From UBA11164 sp002420085 (GTDB lineage Bacteria; Pseudomonadota; Gammaproteobacteria; Xanthomonadales; Xanthomonadaceae), in contig DALYLJ010000036.1 of the NCBI GenBank assembly GCA_031976395.1, positions 1 to 23,314 of the forward strand: a stretch of DNA of 23,314 nt, read 5' to 3'. The first letter of the stretch is position 1; the number at the start of each line of letters is the position of its first letter. The notes under the pieces were generated by a model. The model was not told the DNA's origin. It was given only the letters and a program-made list of their open reading frames with translations, and made no database searches. Below are positions 1 to 6,200 of this stretch, piece after piece. A program made the position numbers and the translations under genes.

Positions 1-48
1 CAAGCAAGAGAAAGTAACTCGTGCCCCGAAGGGGCGCGAAAGCTCTTG
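1..48. repeat. Probable end of a dispersed intergenic repeat with hairpin
   Basis: The first 48 bases form a nested inverted repeat: CAAGAG (5-10) pairs with CTCTTG (43-48), and inside it GCCCC (23-27) and GGGGC (31-35) enclose a GAA loop. Read on the minus strand the segment contains GAGTTACTTTCTCTTGCTTG, which resembles an intergenic repeat I recall from many Xanthomonadales and Burkholderiales genomes. The family assignment is from memory. The element appears cut by the window edge. Confidence 0.4.
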
Positions 49-114
49 ACCCTGACCCTGATCTTGATCTTGATCTTGATCTTGTCATTGACGTTACCGG
101 TTACCGGTTACCGG
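48..114. repeat. Tandem hexamer (GACCCT/GATCTT) and heptamer (TTACCGG) repeats
   Basis: GACCCT occurs twice (48-59), followed directly by GATCTT four times (60-83). After a 10-base break TTACCGG occurs three times (94-114). All units are perfect. No coding use is evident. These look like slippage-prone microsatellites next to the repeat at the window start. Confidence 0.85.
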
Positions 115-412
115 TTGATCCTGACGGCTGACCCGTCAGCACAACCCGAAAACACCCCCCTGGCCCCACTAATCCGCGATGAGCCTTATGACCATCCACT
201 GAGAGGAGTTGATGCGATAGGACGCCGATTGTTCGGCACGATCAGACTTCGGTGTCTGCATTTTACCGACTGGCGCGGACGCAATCGGACGACATCTGTC
301 TTGTCGGGTGTCTTGTCGGGGCGCGGCGGTATCGGCTGCGGGCACGTGGTAGCCTGCCGGTGGCCGGATTTCAAGACGGCGCTCGCTGTCATCGACCCCG
401 ACGGAGGAATGC

Positions 413-733
413 ATGCTGATCACCACCACGCCCGGCATCGATGGCCGACGGATTACCCGTTACTGCGGTGTGGTCGCCGGGGAGGCGATCCTCGGCGCCA
501 ATCTGTTCAAGGATCTGTTCGCCGGAATCCGCGATCTGGTCGGCGGCCGGTCCGCCACCTACGAGCGTGAGTTGCAGAAGGCGCGCGAGATCGCATTGGA
601 CGAGCTTGCCCAGCGTGCCCAGGCACTCGGCGCCAATGCCGTGGTCGGGGTCGATCTCGACTACGAGGTGCTTGGCCAGGGCAATGGCATGCTGATGGTC
701 TCGGCCAGCGGCACGGCGGTGGTGATCGAGTAG
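413..733 (+). CDS. YbjQ/UPF0145 family protein
   Basis: This 106-residue protein matches the small YbjQ-type (UPF0145, DUF74) family in length and layout. It starts with a short strand-rich segment (MLITTTPGIDGRRI), has the characteristic Y-G-V-V-x-GE-A stretch near residue 20 (here YCGVVAGEA), a central 'RSATYERELQKARE' helix, and the 'ALGANAVVGVDLDYE' core near residues 75-90. Members form ring-shaped oligomers. A heavy-metal-binding role has been suggested, but no biochemical function is settled. GGAGGA at 403-408 lies 4 bases before the ATG at 413 and supports this start; an ATG at 409 is out of frame. The gene stands alone and converges with the flippase gene, 11 bp away. Confidence 0.85.
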   Translation: MLITTTPGIDGRRITRYCGVVAGEAILGANLFKDLFAGIRDLVGGRSATYERELQKAREIALDELAQRAQALGANAVVGVDLDYEVLGQGNGMLMVSASGTAVVIE

Positions 734-744
734 GGCCGCTCGAC

Positions 745-2067
745 TCAGTGCTGGTGCGGTCGGTTCAGCAGGTGGATCTGCCCGGCCAGTGCCACCAGGG
801 CGGCACTGGCTGCGGCGGCGCCGGTGCCGAGTAGGCCGAATGCCGAGGTCAGCGGGAAGAACAGGGCCAGGTACAGCGCCGTGCTGGCCAGGTTGATGCG
901 CAGCAGGGCGCCGGCCTTGCCGATGGCATAGGCGGCCGAACGCAGCGGAGCGGCGGCCAGATCGAGCGTGGAGGCGAACAGCAGCACCGACAGCAGTCCG
1001 GCGGCGGCGGCGTACTCCGGACCGACGAAATGGCGCAGCAGAGGCTCGCCGAAGACCAGTGAGAGCAACACGAACAGGCTGCCGCCGCCGCCTGCGAGCA
1101 GGGCGGTCAGCCGCGTGACCCGCGCGAATTCGCGATCACCGCGATGATGCAGCCGGGTCTGGTCGAGGAACACCACCTGCCGGATCAGGGCCGCCGGCTT
1201 GGCCAGGACACTGGCGATCTGCTGGGCGAGCCGGAACAGGCCGGCACCGACACTGCCGAGGACCGCGCCCGCCAGCAGCACGGGCAGTTGCTTGCCGGCG
1301 AGGTCGAGGTTGGACTGCCAATAGGTGACCCACAGGAAATGCCGAAGGCCGCGGATCGGCTCCTGCCGGGGCGCGCCCGGTTCGGGTCGCAGCCGGCCGC
1401 CGATCTGCCGTCGATACAGGCGCCAGCCGACCACGACGGCATACAGGTGTTCGCAGCCGTAGCCGATCGCCCAGGCCAGGACGAAGCCGGTCACGCCGGC
1501 ATCGATAACCCAGGCGATCAACACCCCGATCAGTCGGATCAGCGGTCCAACCACCAATTGCCGGCCGATCAGGTCGAAGCGATCGAACAGGCGCAGCAGG
1601 CCGGTGGCCGTCCCGCTGGCGGTGCAGATCAGCACCAGGCCGTAGGCGAGGGCGGTCAGCATGACCGAGCGCGGCCAGTCGAGCACCCAGGCCGCGATCG
1701 GTGCCAACAGCAGGGCCAGGACGACCGCCGCCAGTGCGCAGGCGATGTCCACCCGCAGCGAGTACCACAGCAGGCGGCGCAATCCCGGCTTGTCGTCGGC
1801 CTCGTGCAGGGGCACACCGAATCGAACCACCGACTCGAACGGCTGGACATTGACCAGGCCACGGACCAGCAGGGCATAGGCATGGACCAGCATCACCATG
1901 CCGAACTCGGCCGGGCCGAGGGTACGGGCGGTGAGCACGGTGGCGGCCAGCACGAACAGGGCGGCAACGCCTCGACCACGCACCAGCAGGCCGAAATTGC
2001 CGAGGATCCGGCGCATGGCCGATGGCGGCGGCGGGGATTCTGGCTGCGGGCTGACGGGTTCGGACAT
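745..2067 (-). CDS. Polysaccharide/lipid flippase-like membrane protein (MOP superfamily, Wzx-type)
   Basis: This 440-residue protein is very hydrophobic, with about twelve predicted membrane segments. Near residues 43-60 it has the 'TARTLGPAEFGMVML' signature seen after the first helix in Wzx-like oligosaccharide flippases of the MOP exporter superfamily. Such proteins move polyprenyl-linked glycans, and in some cases other lipids, across the cytoplasmic membrane. A proline-rich cytoplasmic tail occupies residues 1-17. Met18 (MRRILGNFG) is an alternative start. The gene is last in a three-gene operon, 18 bp after the Tam41-like gene. That context suggests its cargo is a lipid or lipid-linked product of the two upstream enzymes (inference). 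No glycosyltransferase or polymerase gene is adjacent, so a classical O-antigen role is not supported here. Confidence 0.8.
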   Translation of the reverse strand: MSEPVSPQPESPPPPSAMRRILGNFGLLVRGRGVAALFVLAATVLTARTLGPAEFGMVMLVHAYALLVRGLVNVQPFESVVRFGVPLHEADDKPGLRRLLWYSLRVDIACALAAVVLALLLAPIAAWVLDWPRSVMLTALAYGLVLICTASGTATGLLRLFDRFDLIGRQLVVGPLIRLIGVLIAWVIDAGVTGFVLAWAIGYGCEHLYAVVVGWRLYRRQIGGRLRPEPGAPRQEPIRGLRHFLWVTYWQSNLDLAGKQLPVLLAGAVLGSVGAGLFRLAQQIASVLAKPAALIRQVVFLDQTRLHHRGDREFARVTRLTALLAGGGGSLFVLLSLVFGEPLLRHFVGPEYAAAAGLLSVLLFASTLDLAAAPLRSAAYAIGKAGALLRINLASTALYLALFFPLTSAFGLLGTGAAAASAALVALAGQIHLLNRPHQH

Positions 2068-2085
2068 CGGGGACGCCTGCGCGGC

Positions 2086-3045
2086 TCAGCGAAAGGCGCC
2101 GCGTCGATACAGTCGCCATAGCAGCGGCCAGGCGAACAGCAATGGGTGCCGCAGTTGCCTCGGGCTGGGCTCGGCTCGGATTCCCGAGTGCCGCTCGATC
2201 TTCCAGAGCAGGTATTCCAGGGGCGCCTCGAAGGTGGTTGCGCCCTTGATTACCCGCGCCAGGGACAGCAATTTGCCGAGCAGGGCGCGCAACTGCCAGC
2301 CCAGTCGTGCCCGGCGTGCGGCCCAGATGCCGGCGTGCGGGTTCCGGTAGTGGTCCTGGCCGAGTGCTTCGATCTCGGGCCATTCTGCCGCCAGGGCCGC
2401 CGTGATCGCCTGGAAATGCGTGGCATTGGCGTCGTACAGCGCGGCCGCCTGGCCGGGTTTTTCGCTGCGCAGTTCGCAACGATAGGTCAGGCTCAGGCCG
2501 CCCTGCCAGAGGTCGCGGCTGTCGAACCGCGCGGGCAGCAATGGCAGCATCAGCCGGGCGAACCGACGCGGTGCCGCCGCCAGTGCCGTGACGACCGTCG
2601 TCCGGGCATCCGGGTCGCGGCAGAACAGCAGTTTGCAGGGTTGGGCGAAGCGCGCCCAGAAATAGGAGTGGAACTCGCGTTCGGTGCCATGCCGGAACCG
2701 GGCCGGGGTAACCACGGCGTACTTGGCACGAACCGTCCGGCCGTCGGCCAGTGGTGCGCCGATGTGGTAGACATTCGGCGCCAGTGCCCAGGCCAGCGGC
2801 CGCTGCCAGAGCGGCAGGCTGCGGTAATCGTCGAGCACGACGTAGAAGTCGAGCACGGTATCGCGCTTGCCACGCAGGTAGGAGCCATAGGCGAGCACGG
2901 CTGCCAGTGCGGTGCCGTGACGGGCAGCGATCACGGCGAGCAGGGCCTGGACGCTGTCGTCGAGTACCGGATCCGATCCGATGCCGGCGGCCGTCAGGGC
3001 GGTCAAACGATCCGGATCGGGTGCAGGGTCAGTCGGCGTTGGCAT
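2086..3045 (-). CDS. Tam41-like nucleotidyltransferase, putative CDP-diacylglycerol synthase
   Basis: This 319-residue protein has no membrane segment in its core. It carries a nucleotidyltransferase signature: YGS at 53-55 and LDFYVVLDD at 65-73 (Asp66 and Asp72/73 as likely metal ligands). Features that follow in the same order as in mitochondrial Tam41 (Mmp37), as I remember that family, are NVYH near 91, GRTVRAKYAVVT at 102-113, a PCKLL segment near 136-140, LMLP at 165-168, GGLSLTYRCELRSEKPG at 182-198, and NATHF at 207-211. Tam41 makes CDP-diacylglycerol from phosphatidic acid and CTP. The C-terminus (about 258-319, RVIKG..TFEAPLEYLLWKIERHSG) is basic and aromatic and could bind membrane. 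ATG at 3045 overlaps the upstream gene by 17 bp; an in-frame upstream start would extend 34 Pro-rich residues into that gene and is unlikely. Function is inferred from motif order only. Confidence 0.65.
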   Translation of the reverse strand: MPTPTDPAPDPDRLTALTAAGIGSDPVLDDSVQALLAVIAARHGTALAAVLAYGSYLRGKRDTVLDFYVVLDDYRSLPLWQRPLAWALAPNVYHIGAPLADGRTVRAKYAVVTPARFRHGTEREFHSYFWARFAQPCKLLFCRDPDARTTVVTALAAAPRRFARLMLPLLPARFDSRDLWQGGLSLTYRCELRSEKPGQAAALYDANATHFQAITAALAAEWPEIEALGQDHYRNPHAGIWAARRARLGWQLRALLGKLLSLARVIKGATTFEAPLEYLLWKIERHSGIRAEPSPRQLRHPLLFAWPLLWRLYRRGAFR

Positions 3046-4288
3046 AGGCGGCGCGGGTGCCGGAGAAGGTCGCGAATGCCCGAGGATGCTCGGCACGCGC
3101 CCGGTTCTCGTCGGCCAGCCAGGAGCGCAGGCGCCCGTGCCGGGCACGATGCCAGAAGCCTTGCAGCAGGCGCACGGCGAGCACGGCGGTGGTCGCGGCG
3201 GTCCAGCCGGCGACAGCCACGAAACCCCAGTCCGGCCGGCCGAGCGCCAGTCCGGCGGTCAGCAGGATCAGACAAGGATTGCGACGCGCGGTGATCAGCC
3301 GGAAGTAGGCATCGAACGGTCGCCAGATGAACACGCTGCACCGCAGGATGTGATCGAATGCGCCCTCGATCAGGCGGCCGAGTACGTAACCGGCACCGAT
3401 CAGCCAGTACAGCGCGTTCTGGTCGAGTCCGAGAACCGGCTGGAAGTCGGTCAGCGACATGCCCCAGAACACATACCAGAACGGCGGGTGCAGCAGGTCC
3501 ATGCCATGGTCCAGCACATGGCCGAACCGGCTGGAGCGAACCGTGACCCGAGCCAGCTTGCCATCGACGGTATCGAGATAGGTCATCAGCCAGCCGAGCG
3601 CCAGGCCGAGTGCGTAATGGCCGTTCAGGAACAGGACACTGGCTGCCAGCATCAGCAGGAAGCCGAAGCCGGTGACCATGTTGGGGCTGATGTCGAGGCG
3701 CGCGCACAGCCGCACGCCGTGGCGTGCCGGGTGTGGCCACAGCCATTTGGTGACCAGGTCGGTGATCCCCTTGTAGGCGTTGCCGTACAGGCGATTTTCG
3801 AGTTGCGAGCGGTTTTCGGCGGTGATCGGTTCCAACAGCGGCGCCTCGTTGCGGCGCAGTGTGCGGTCGAAGCCGCCCAGGGCGTCCGGCTCGATCACGG
3901 TCAGACCATCGGCGGCCGACCCGCCCTCGGCAAGTACCGGCAGCAGTTCCTGGGCCTGGGTGGCCGGCGCGATGATGGCGGCGATCCGACCGTCGCGTGG
4001 GCAGCGCAGGGCGGTATCGCGGCGCTCGGCCATGGCGGTCAGGGTGCGGACCTCGAACAGGTAGTCGGCGCGCAGCAGCAGCACCTGGGCGTCGGCGGGC
4101 AGGCTCGATGGGTCTTCGCACCAGCGCAGGCCAGGGATGCGGTCGAGCATGCGGTGCAGCCGTTCGCGCGCGTCCAGGTGCCAGAGGTCTACCGGGGCCT
4201 GGCCCAGCGCGTGGGCGTGGATGATCATCGGGTTGCGGGTCTCGTTGGCGGTGGGCATTGGCGGGATGCGGGGTGGCTGGCAAGCCAT
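3029..4288 (-). CDS. CDP-alcohol phosphatidyltransferase with degenerate nucleotidyltransferase-like N-terminus
   Basis: The 419-residue protein has two parts. Residues 190-400 form a membrane CDP-alcohol phosphatidyltransferase with the complete catalytic pattern: Asp239, Asp242-Gly243, Ala246-Arg247, Gly256, Asp260 and Asp264. These enzymes move a phosphatidyl-type group from a CDP-linked donor to an alcohol such as glycerol phosphate, inositol phosphate or serine. Residues 21-185 resemble the nucleotidyltransferase half of fused IPCT/DIPP-synthase enzymes ('VLLLRADYLFEVRTL' near 69-83, 'ENRLYGNAYKGITDLVTKW' near 164-182) but lack the GxGTRL nucleotide-binding loop, so this part is probably inactive or structural. 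It is the first gene of the operon with the Tam41-like protein and the flippase. The start is uncertain: Met1, Met11 (4258) and Met21 (4228) are all possible and none has a good Shine-Dalgarno. The acceptor alcohol cannot be read from sequence. Confidence 0.85.
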   Translation of the reverse strand: MACQPPRIPPMPTANETRNPMIIHAHALGQAPVDLWHLDARERLHRMLDRIPGLRWCEDPSSLPADAQVLLLRADYLFEVRTLTAMAERRDTALRCPRDGRIAAIIAPATQAQELLPVLAEGGSAADGLTVIEPDALGGFDRTLRRNEAPLLEPITAENRSQLENRLYGNAYKGITDLVTKWLWPHPARHGVRLCARLDISPNMVTGFGFLLMLAASVLFLNGHYALGLALGWLMTYLDTVDGKLARVTVRSSRFGHVLDHGMDLLHPPFWYVFWGMSLTDFQPVLGLDQNALYWLIGAGYVLGRLIEGAFDHILRCSVFIWRPFDAYFRLITARRNPCLILLTAGLALGRPDWGFVAVAGWTAATTAVLAVRLLQGFWHRARHGRLRSWLADENRARAEHPRAFATFSGTRAAYANAD

Positions 4289-4363
4289 GCGGTGAGCGCG
4301 AACCTGCCATGGCCGTACCTGTTCGGCGCCACGATCAGCGCGCCTGTCAGGCAGGCCGGGCGT

Positions 4364-4399
4364 GTTCGATCGAACTGGCAGGGCCGGGTTCGCTCGAAC
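4364..4399. promoter_or_regulatory. Two spaced palindromes, candidate operator
   Basis: GTTCGATCGAAC at 4364-4375 is a perfect 12-bp palindrome. GTTCGCTCGAAC at 4388-4399 has the same arms with CT at the centre. Their centres are 24 bp apart, just over two helical turns. They lie about 45-80 bases downstream of the likely transcription start of the lipid operon. This arrangement is typical of a repressor bound at paired sites, but no regulator is known. Confidence 0.45.
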
Positions 4400-4451
4400 G
4401 GGTCCGGCCGATGTCGCTCGCCGACCAGCGTCGCGACCACGCCAACTGCCC

Positions 4452-4457
4452 AGTATA
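4452..4457 (-). promoter_or_regulatory. Candidate -10 element for the lipid operon
   Basis: On the minus strand this reads TATACT (5 of 6 to TATAAT), preceded by an A-rich stretch (CAAAAACTCT), one of the few AT-rich spots in the region. No good -35 hexamer is seen at 16-18 bp. Use of this site would give a leader of roughly 155 bases before the start at 4288. Confidence 0.4.
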
Positions 4458-4703
4458 AGAGTTTTTGCCGTCCGCCGAGTCGGGTCGTTGCCCGTCTTGT
4501 CAGCCCAGGCCCTGATGTCGCTTCTGTTTGGCGGGGATGCGACGCGCGGGCATCACGATCAGTCTCCGCGAGGTGGATCGGCTGGGGGCGGCGGCAGGCG
4601 ATCATTCGGCAACGAGTGCCGTTCGGAGGCGGTTCGTGGGCGGTGCTCGGCTGGCGTGGTCCGCCGGTCGGTCCGGTGCTGCCCGATCGTGGGCAGGCCG
4701 GGC

Positions 4704-5303
4704 TCAGGGATAGAGCATGCGCGTAGTCCAGCCGTCCGGGCCGTGCTCGTGGAGGTGGCGTTCGTGCAGGCGGAATTCGGCGCCGTACCAGAATTCGATC
4801 CGGGTCGGACTGAGTCGGTAACCGCCCCAGTGTGGCGGGCGCGGGACATCGCCACCGGCGAATTCGCGCTCGTAGTCGGCGAGCCGGTTCTCGAAGGTCT
4901 CGCGGCGGTCGAGGGTCTGTGATTGCAGGGAGGCCCAGGCGCCGAGTTGGCTCATGCGCGGTCGGCTGGCGAAGTAGCGGTCCGATTCCACGGGGGTCAG
5001 TCGGGCAGCCGGACCCTCGATCCGAACCTGCACCTGGTGCCTGAGCGATTTCCAGAAAAACAGCAGGGCGGCGTTCGGGTTGCCGGCCAGTTCATGGCCC
5101 TTGCGGCTTTCGTAGTTGGTGTAGAAGACGAAGCCCAGTTCATCGACGCCCTTCAGAAGCACGGTCCGGACGGTTGGTCGGGCGTGGGCATCGACAGTGG
5201 CCAGGGTCATGGCGGTCGGTTCCGGGTCGCCGGATTCGCTGGCTTCACGTAGCAGGCGGCGGAAGGTTTCCAGGGCTTCGGTGGGGAGCGGTGTTGGATT
5301 CAT
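4704..5303 (-). CDS. pdxH: Pyridoxamine 5'-phosphate oxidase
   Basis: This 199-residue protein is the FMN enzyme that oxidises pyridoxine or pyridoxamine 5'-phosphate to pyridoxal 5'-phosphate, in the cytoplasm. The family motifs are present in order: RTVLLKG (46-52), FYTNYESRKGHEL (60-72), the FFWKSLRHQVQVRIEG segment (82-97), SQLGAWAS (118-125), HWGGYR (158-163), the FMN/PLP-contacting RLHER (178-182) and the C-terminal RMLYP. Length is close to the usual 200-220 residues. The chosen ATG gives a normal-length N-terminus; longer reading into the divergent kinase gene would be artificial. It stands alone, transcribed away from the glycerate kinase with only 36 bp between start codons. Confidence 0.95.
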   Translation of the reverse strand: MNPTPLPTEALETFRRLLREASESGDPEPTAMTLATVDAHARPTVRTVLLKGVDELGFVFYTNYESRKGHELAGNPNAALLFFWKSLRHQVQVRIEGPAARLTPVESDRYFASRPRMSQLGAWASLQSQTLDRRETFENRLADYEREFAGGDVPRPPHWGGYRLSPTRIEFWYGAEFRLHERHLHEHGPDGWTTRMLYP

Positions 5304-5339
5304 GTCGGTTGGCCGTTGCGAATGCGCTATTGTCGCGCG
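5304..5339. promoter_or_regulatory. Very short divergent intergenic region (pdxH / glycerate kinase)
   Basis: Only 36 bp separate the two divergent start codons. TATTGT at 5328-5333 is a fair -10 element on the plus strand and would place transcription start at or next to the GTG at 5340, consistent with a leaderless kinase message. The promoter of each gene must overlap the other's leader or coding start. Confidence 0.35.
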
Positions 5340-6200
5340 GTGACGACGCGCGTGCAGCAAACCGATCTCGATGCCTGGCCCGAGCCGCTGGTGCGGCAGG
5401 TGTTGGACTGGGCGCTGGCTGCGGGTCGCCGGATGCCGGTGCTGGCGGTGGCCGGGCCGCAGGGGAGCGGCAAATCGACCCTGGCCCGACAACTGGTGGT
5501 ACACGCCCGAGGCCGTGGTCTGACCGCCCTGGCGTTGTCGCTGGATGATTTCTACCTGCTGCGCAGCGAGCGCATCCGATTGGCGCGTCGGCTGCATCCG
5601 CTGCTGGCGACGCGCGGGCCGCCGGGCAGCCACGATGTCGGTCTGGCACTGGACGTGCTTGACCGTCTGGCCGGTCTGGCAGTCGGTGAGTCGCTGTCGG
5701 TGCCGCGTTTCGACAAGGGCCGCGACACCCGTCTGCCGCCTTCGCGCTGGCCGCAGGTGACCGGGCCGGTGGCACTGATCGTATTCGAGGGGTGGTGTCT
5801 GGCTGCCGAGCCGCAGCGGGACATCGATCTGGTCGAGCCGATCAATGCGCTGGAGCGTGAACAGGATCCGGACGGTCGCTGGCGACGCTATTGCAATCAG
5901 GCGTTGGCGGGTTATCGACCCCTGTGGCGACGCTTCGATCGCCTGCTCTATCTGCGGCCGCCGGGTTTCGAGGTGGTGCTGGAGTGGCGCTGGCAGCAGG
6001 AGCAGGCATTGCATGCCCGTGGTGCGCCCCGAGCGATGACGCGCGCCGATGTCGAGCGCTTCGTACACGCCTTCGAGCGGATCAGCCGAGCGATGATGGA
6101 CACCCTGCCAGGGCGGGCCGATCTGACCCTGACCCTCGATGCCCAGCGGCTGCCGATCGCTCAGTCGGGGCCGGCGGTGTTGTCGAGCAGGGCGGAATAG
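5340..6200 (+). CDS. Plant-type D-glycerate 3-kinase-like P-loop kinase
   Basis: The 286-residue protein has a Walker A loop GPQGSGKST (39-47), then LSLDDFYLL (67-74), RGPPGSHDVGL (92-102), VPRFDKGRDTRLP (121-133), and VFEGWCLA (148-155), followed by YRPLWRRFDRLLYL (192-205) and EWRWQQEQALHARG (215-228). This order matches plant and cyanobacterial glycerate 3-kinase (GLYK) and related bacterial kinases, which phosphorylate D-glycerate to 3-phosphoglycerate in the photorespiratory or glyoxylate salvage route. Residues 1-30 are variable. I chose GTG at 5340; ATG at 5322 and TTG at 5316 are in frame but lie within the 36-bp promoter space, and none has a Shine-Dalgarno. The last 40 bases overlap the 3' end of the convergent epimerase gene. 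Substrate is inferred; some relatives are uncharacterised kinases. Confidence 0.75.
   Translation: MTTRVQQTDLDAWPEPLVRQVLDWALAAGRRMPVLAVAGPQGSGKSTLARQLVVHARGRGLTALALSLDDFYLLRSERIRLARRLHPLLATRGPPGSHDVGLALDVLDRLAGLAVGESLSVPRFDKGRDTRLPPSRWPQVTGPVALIVFEGWCLAAEPQRDIDLVEPINALEREQDPDGRWRRYCNQALAGYRPLWRRFDRLLYLRPPGFEVVLEWRWQQEQALHARGAPRAMTRADVERFVHAFERISRAMMDTLPGRADLTLTLDAQRLPIAQSGPAVLSSRAE

Larger units (their letters stand above)
1..412. other. Intergenic region upstream of the YbjQ-family gene
   Basis: No convincing gene is present. Besides the repeats at 1-114 it holds a 7-bp stem hairpin at 121-139 (CTGACGG, loop CTGAC, CCGTCAG) and a 10-base direct repeat TCTTGTCGGG at 299-308 and 311-320. Open frames here have no Shine-Dalgarno sequence and their translations look like out-of-frame GC-rich sequence. 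No clear -35/-10 pair was found for the gene at 413. Confidence 0.6.
4289..4703. other. Intergenic region upstream of the lipid operon
   Basis: No credible gene was found. The part nearer 4288 holds two palindromic sites (4364-4399) and a minus-strand -10 element (4452-4457). The part from about 4460 to 4703, downstream of pdxH, shows no clear terminator hairpin and no other structure I could support. Confidence 0.55.

Noticed and set aside
48..114. Possible CRISPR-like array
   Set aside because: The repeat units are 6-7 bases without spacers, so they are microsatellites and not CRISPR repeats.
46..570. Open frame starting at the left-edge repeats
   Set aside because: Its first codons are simply the hexamer repeat, it has no Shine-Dalgarno, and it overlaps the YbjQ-family gene in another frame.
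2981..4726. A plus-strand open frame of 581 codons antisense to the CDP-alcohol transferase
   Set aside because: The minus-strand frame has an intact CDP-alcohol phosphatidyltransferase motif. The plus-strand product is a Gln/Gly/Ala-rich shadow with no recognisable domain.
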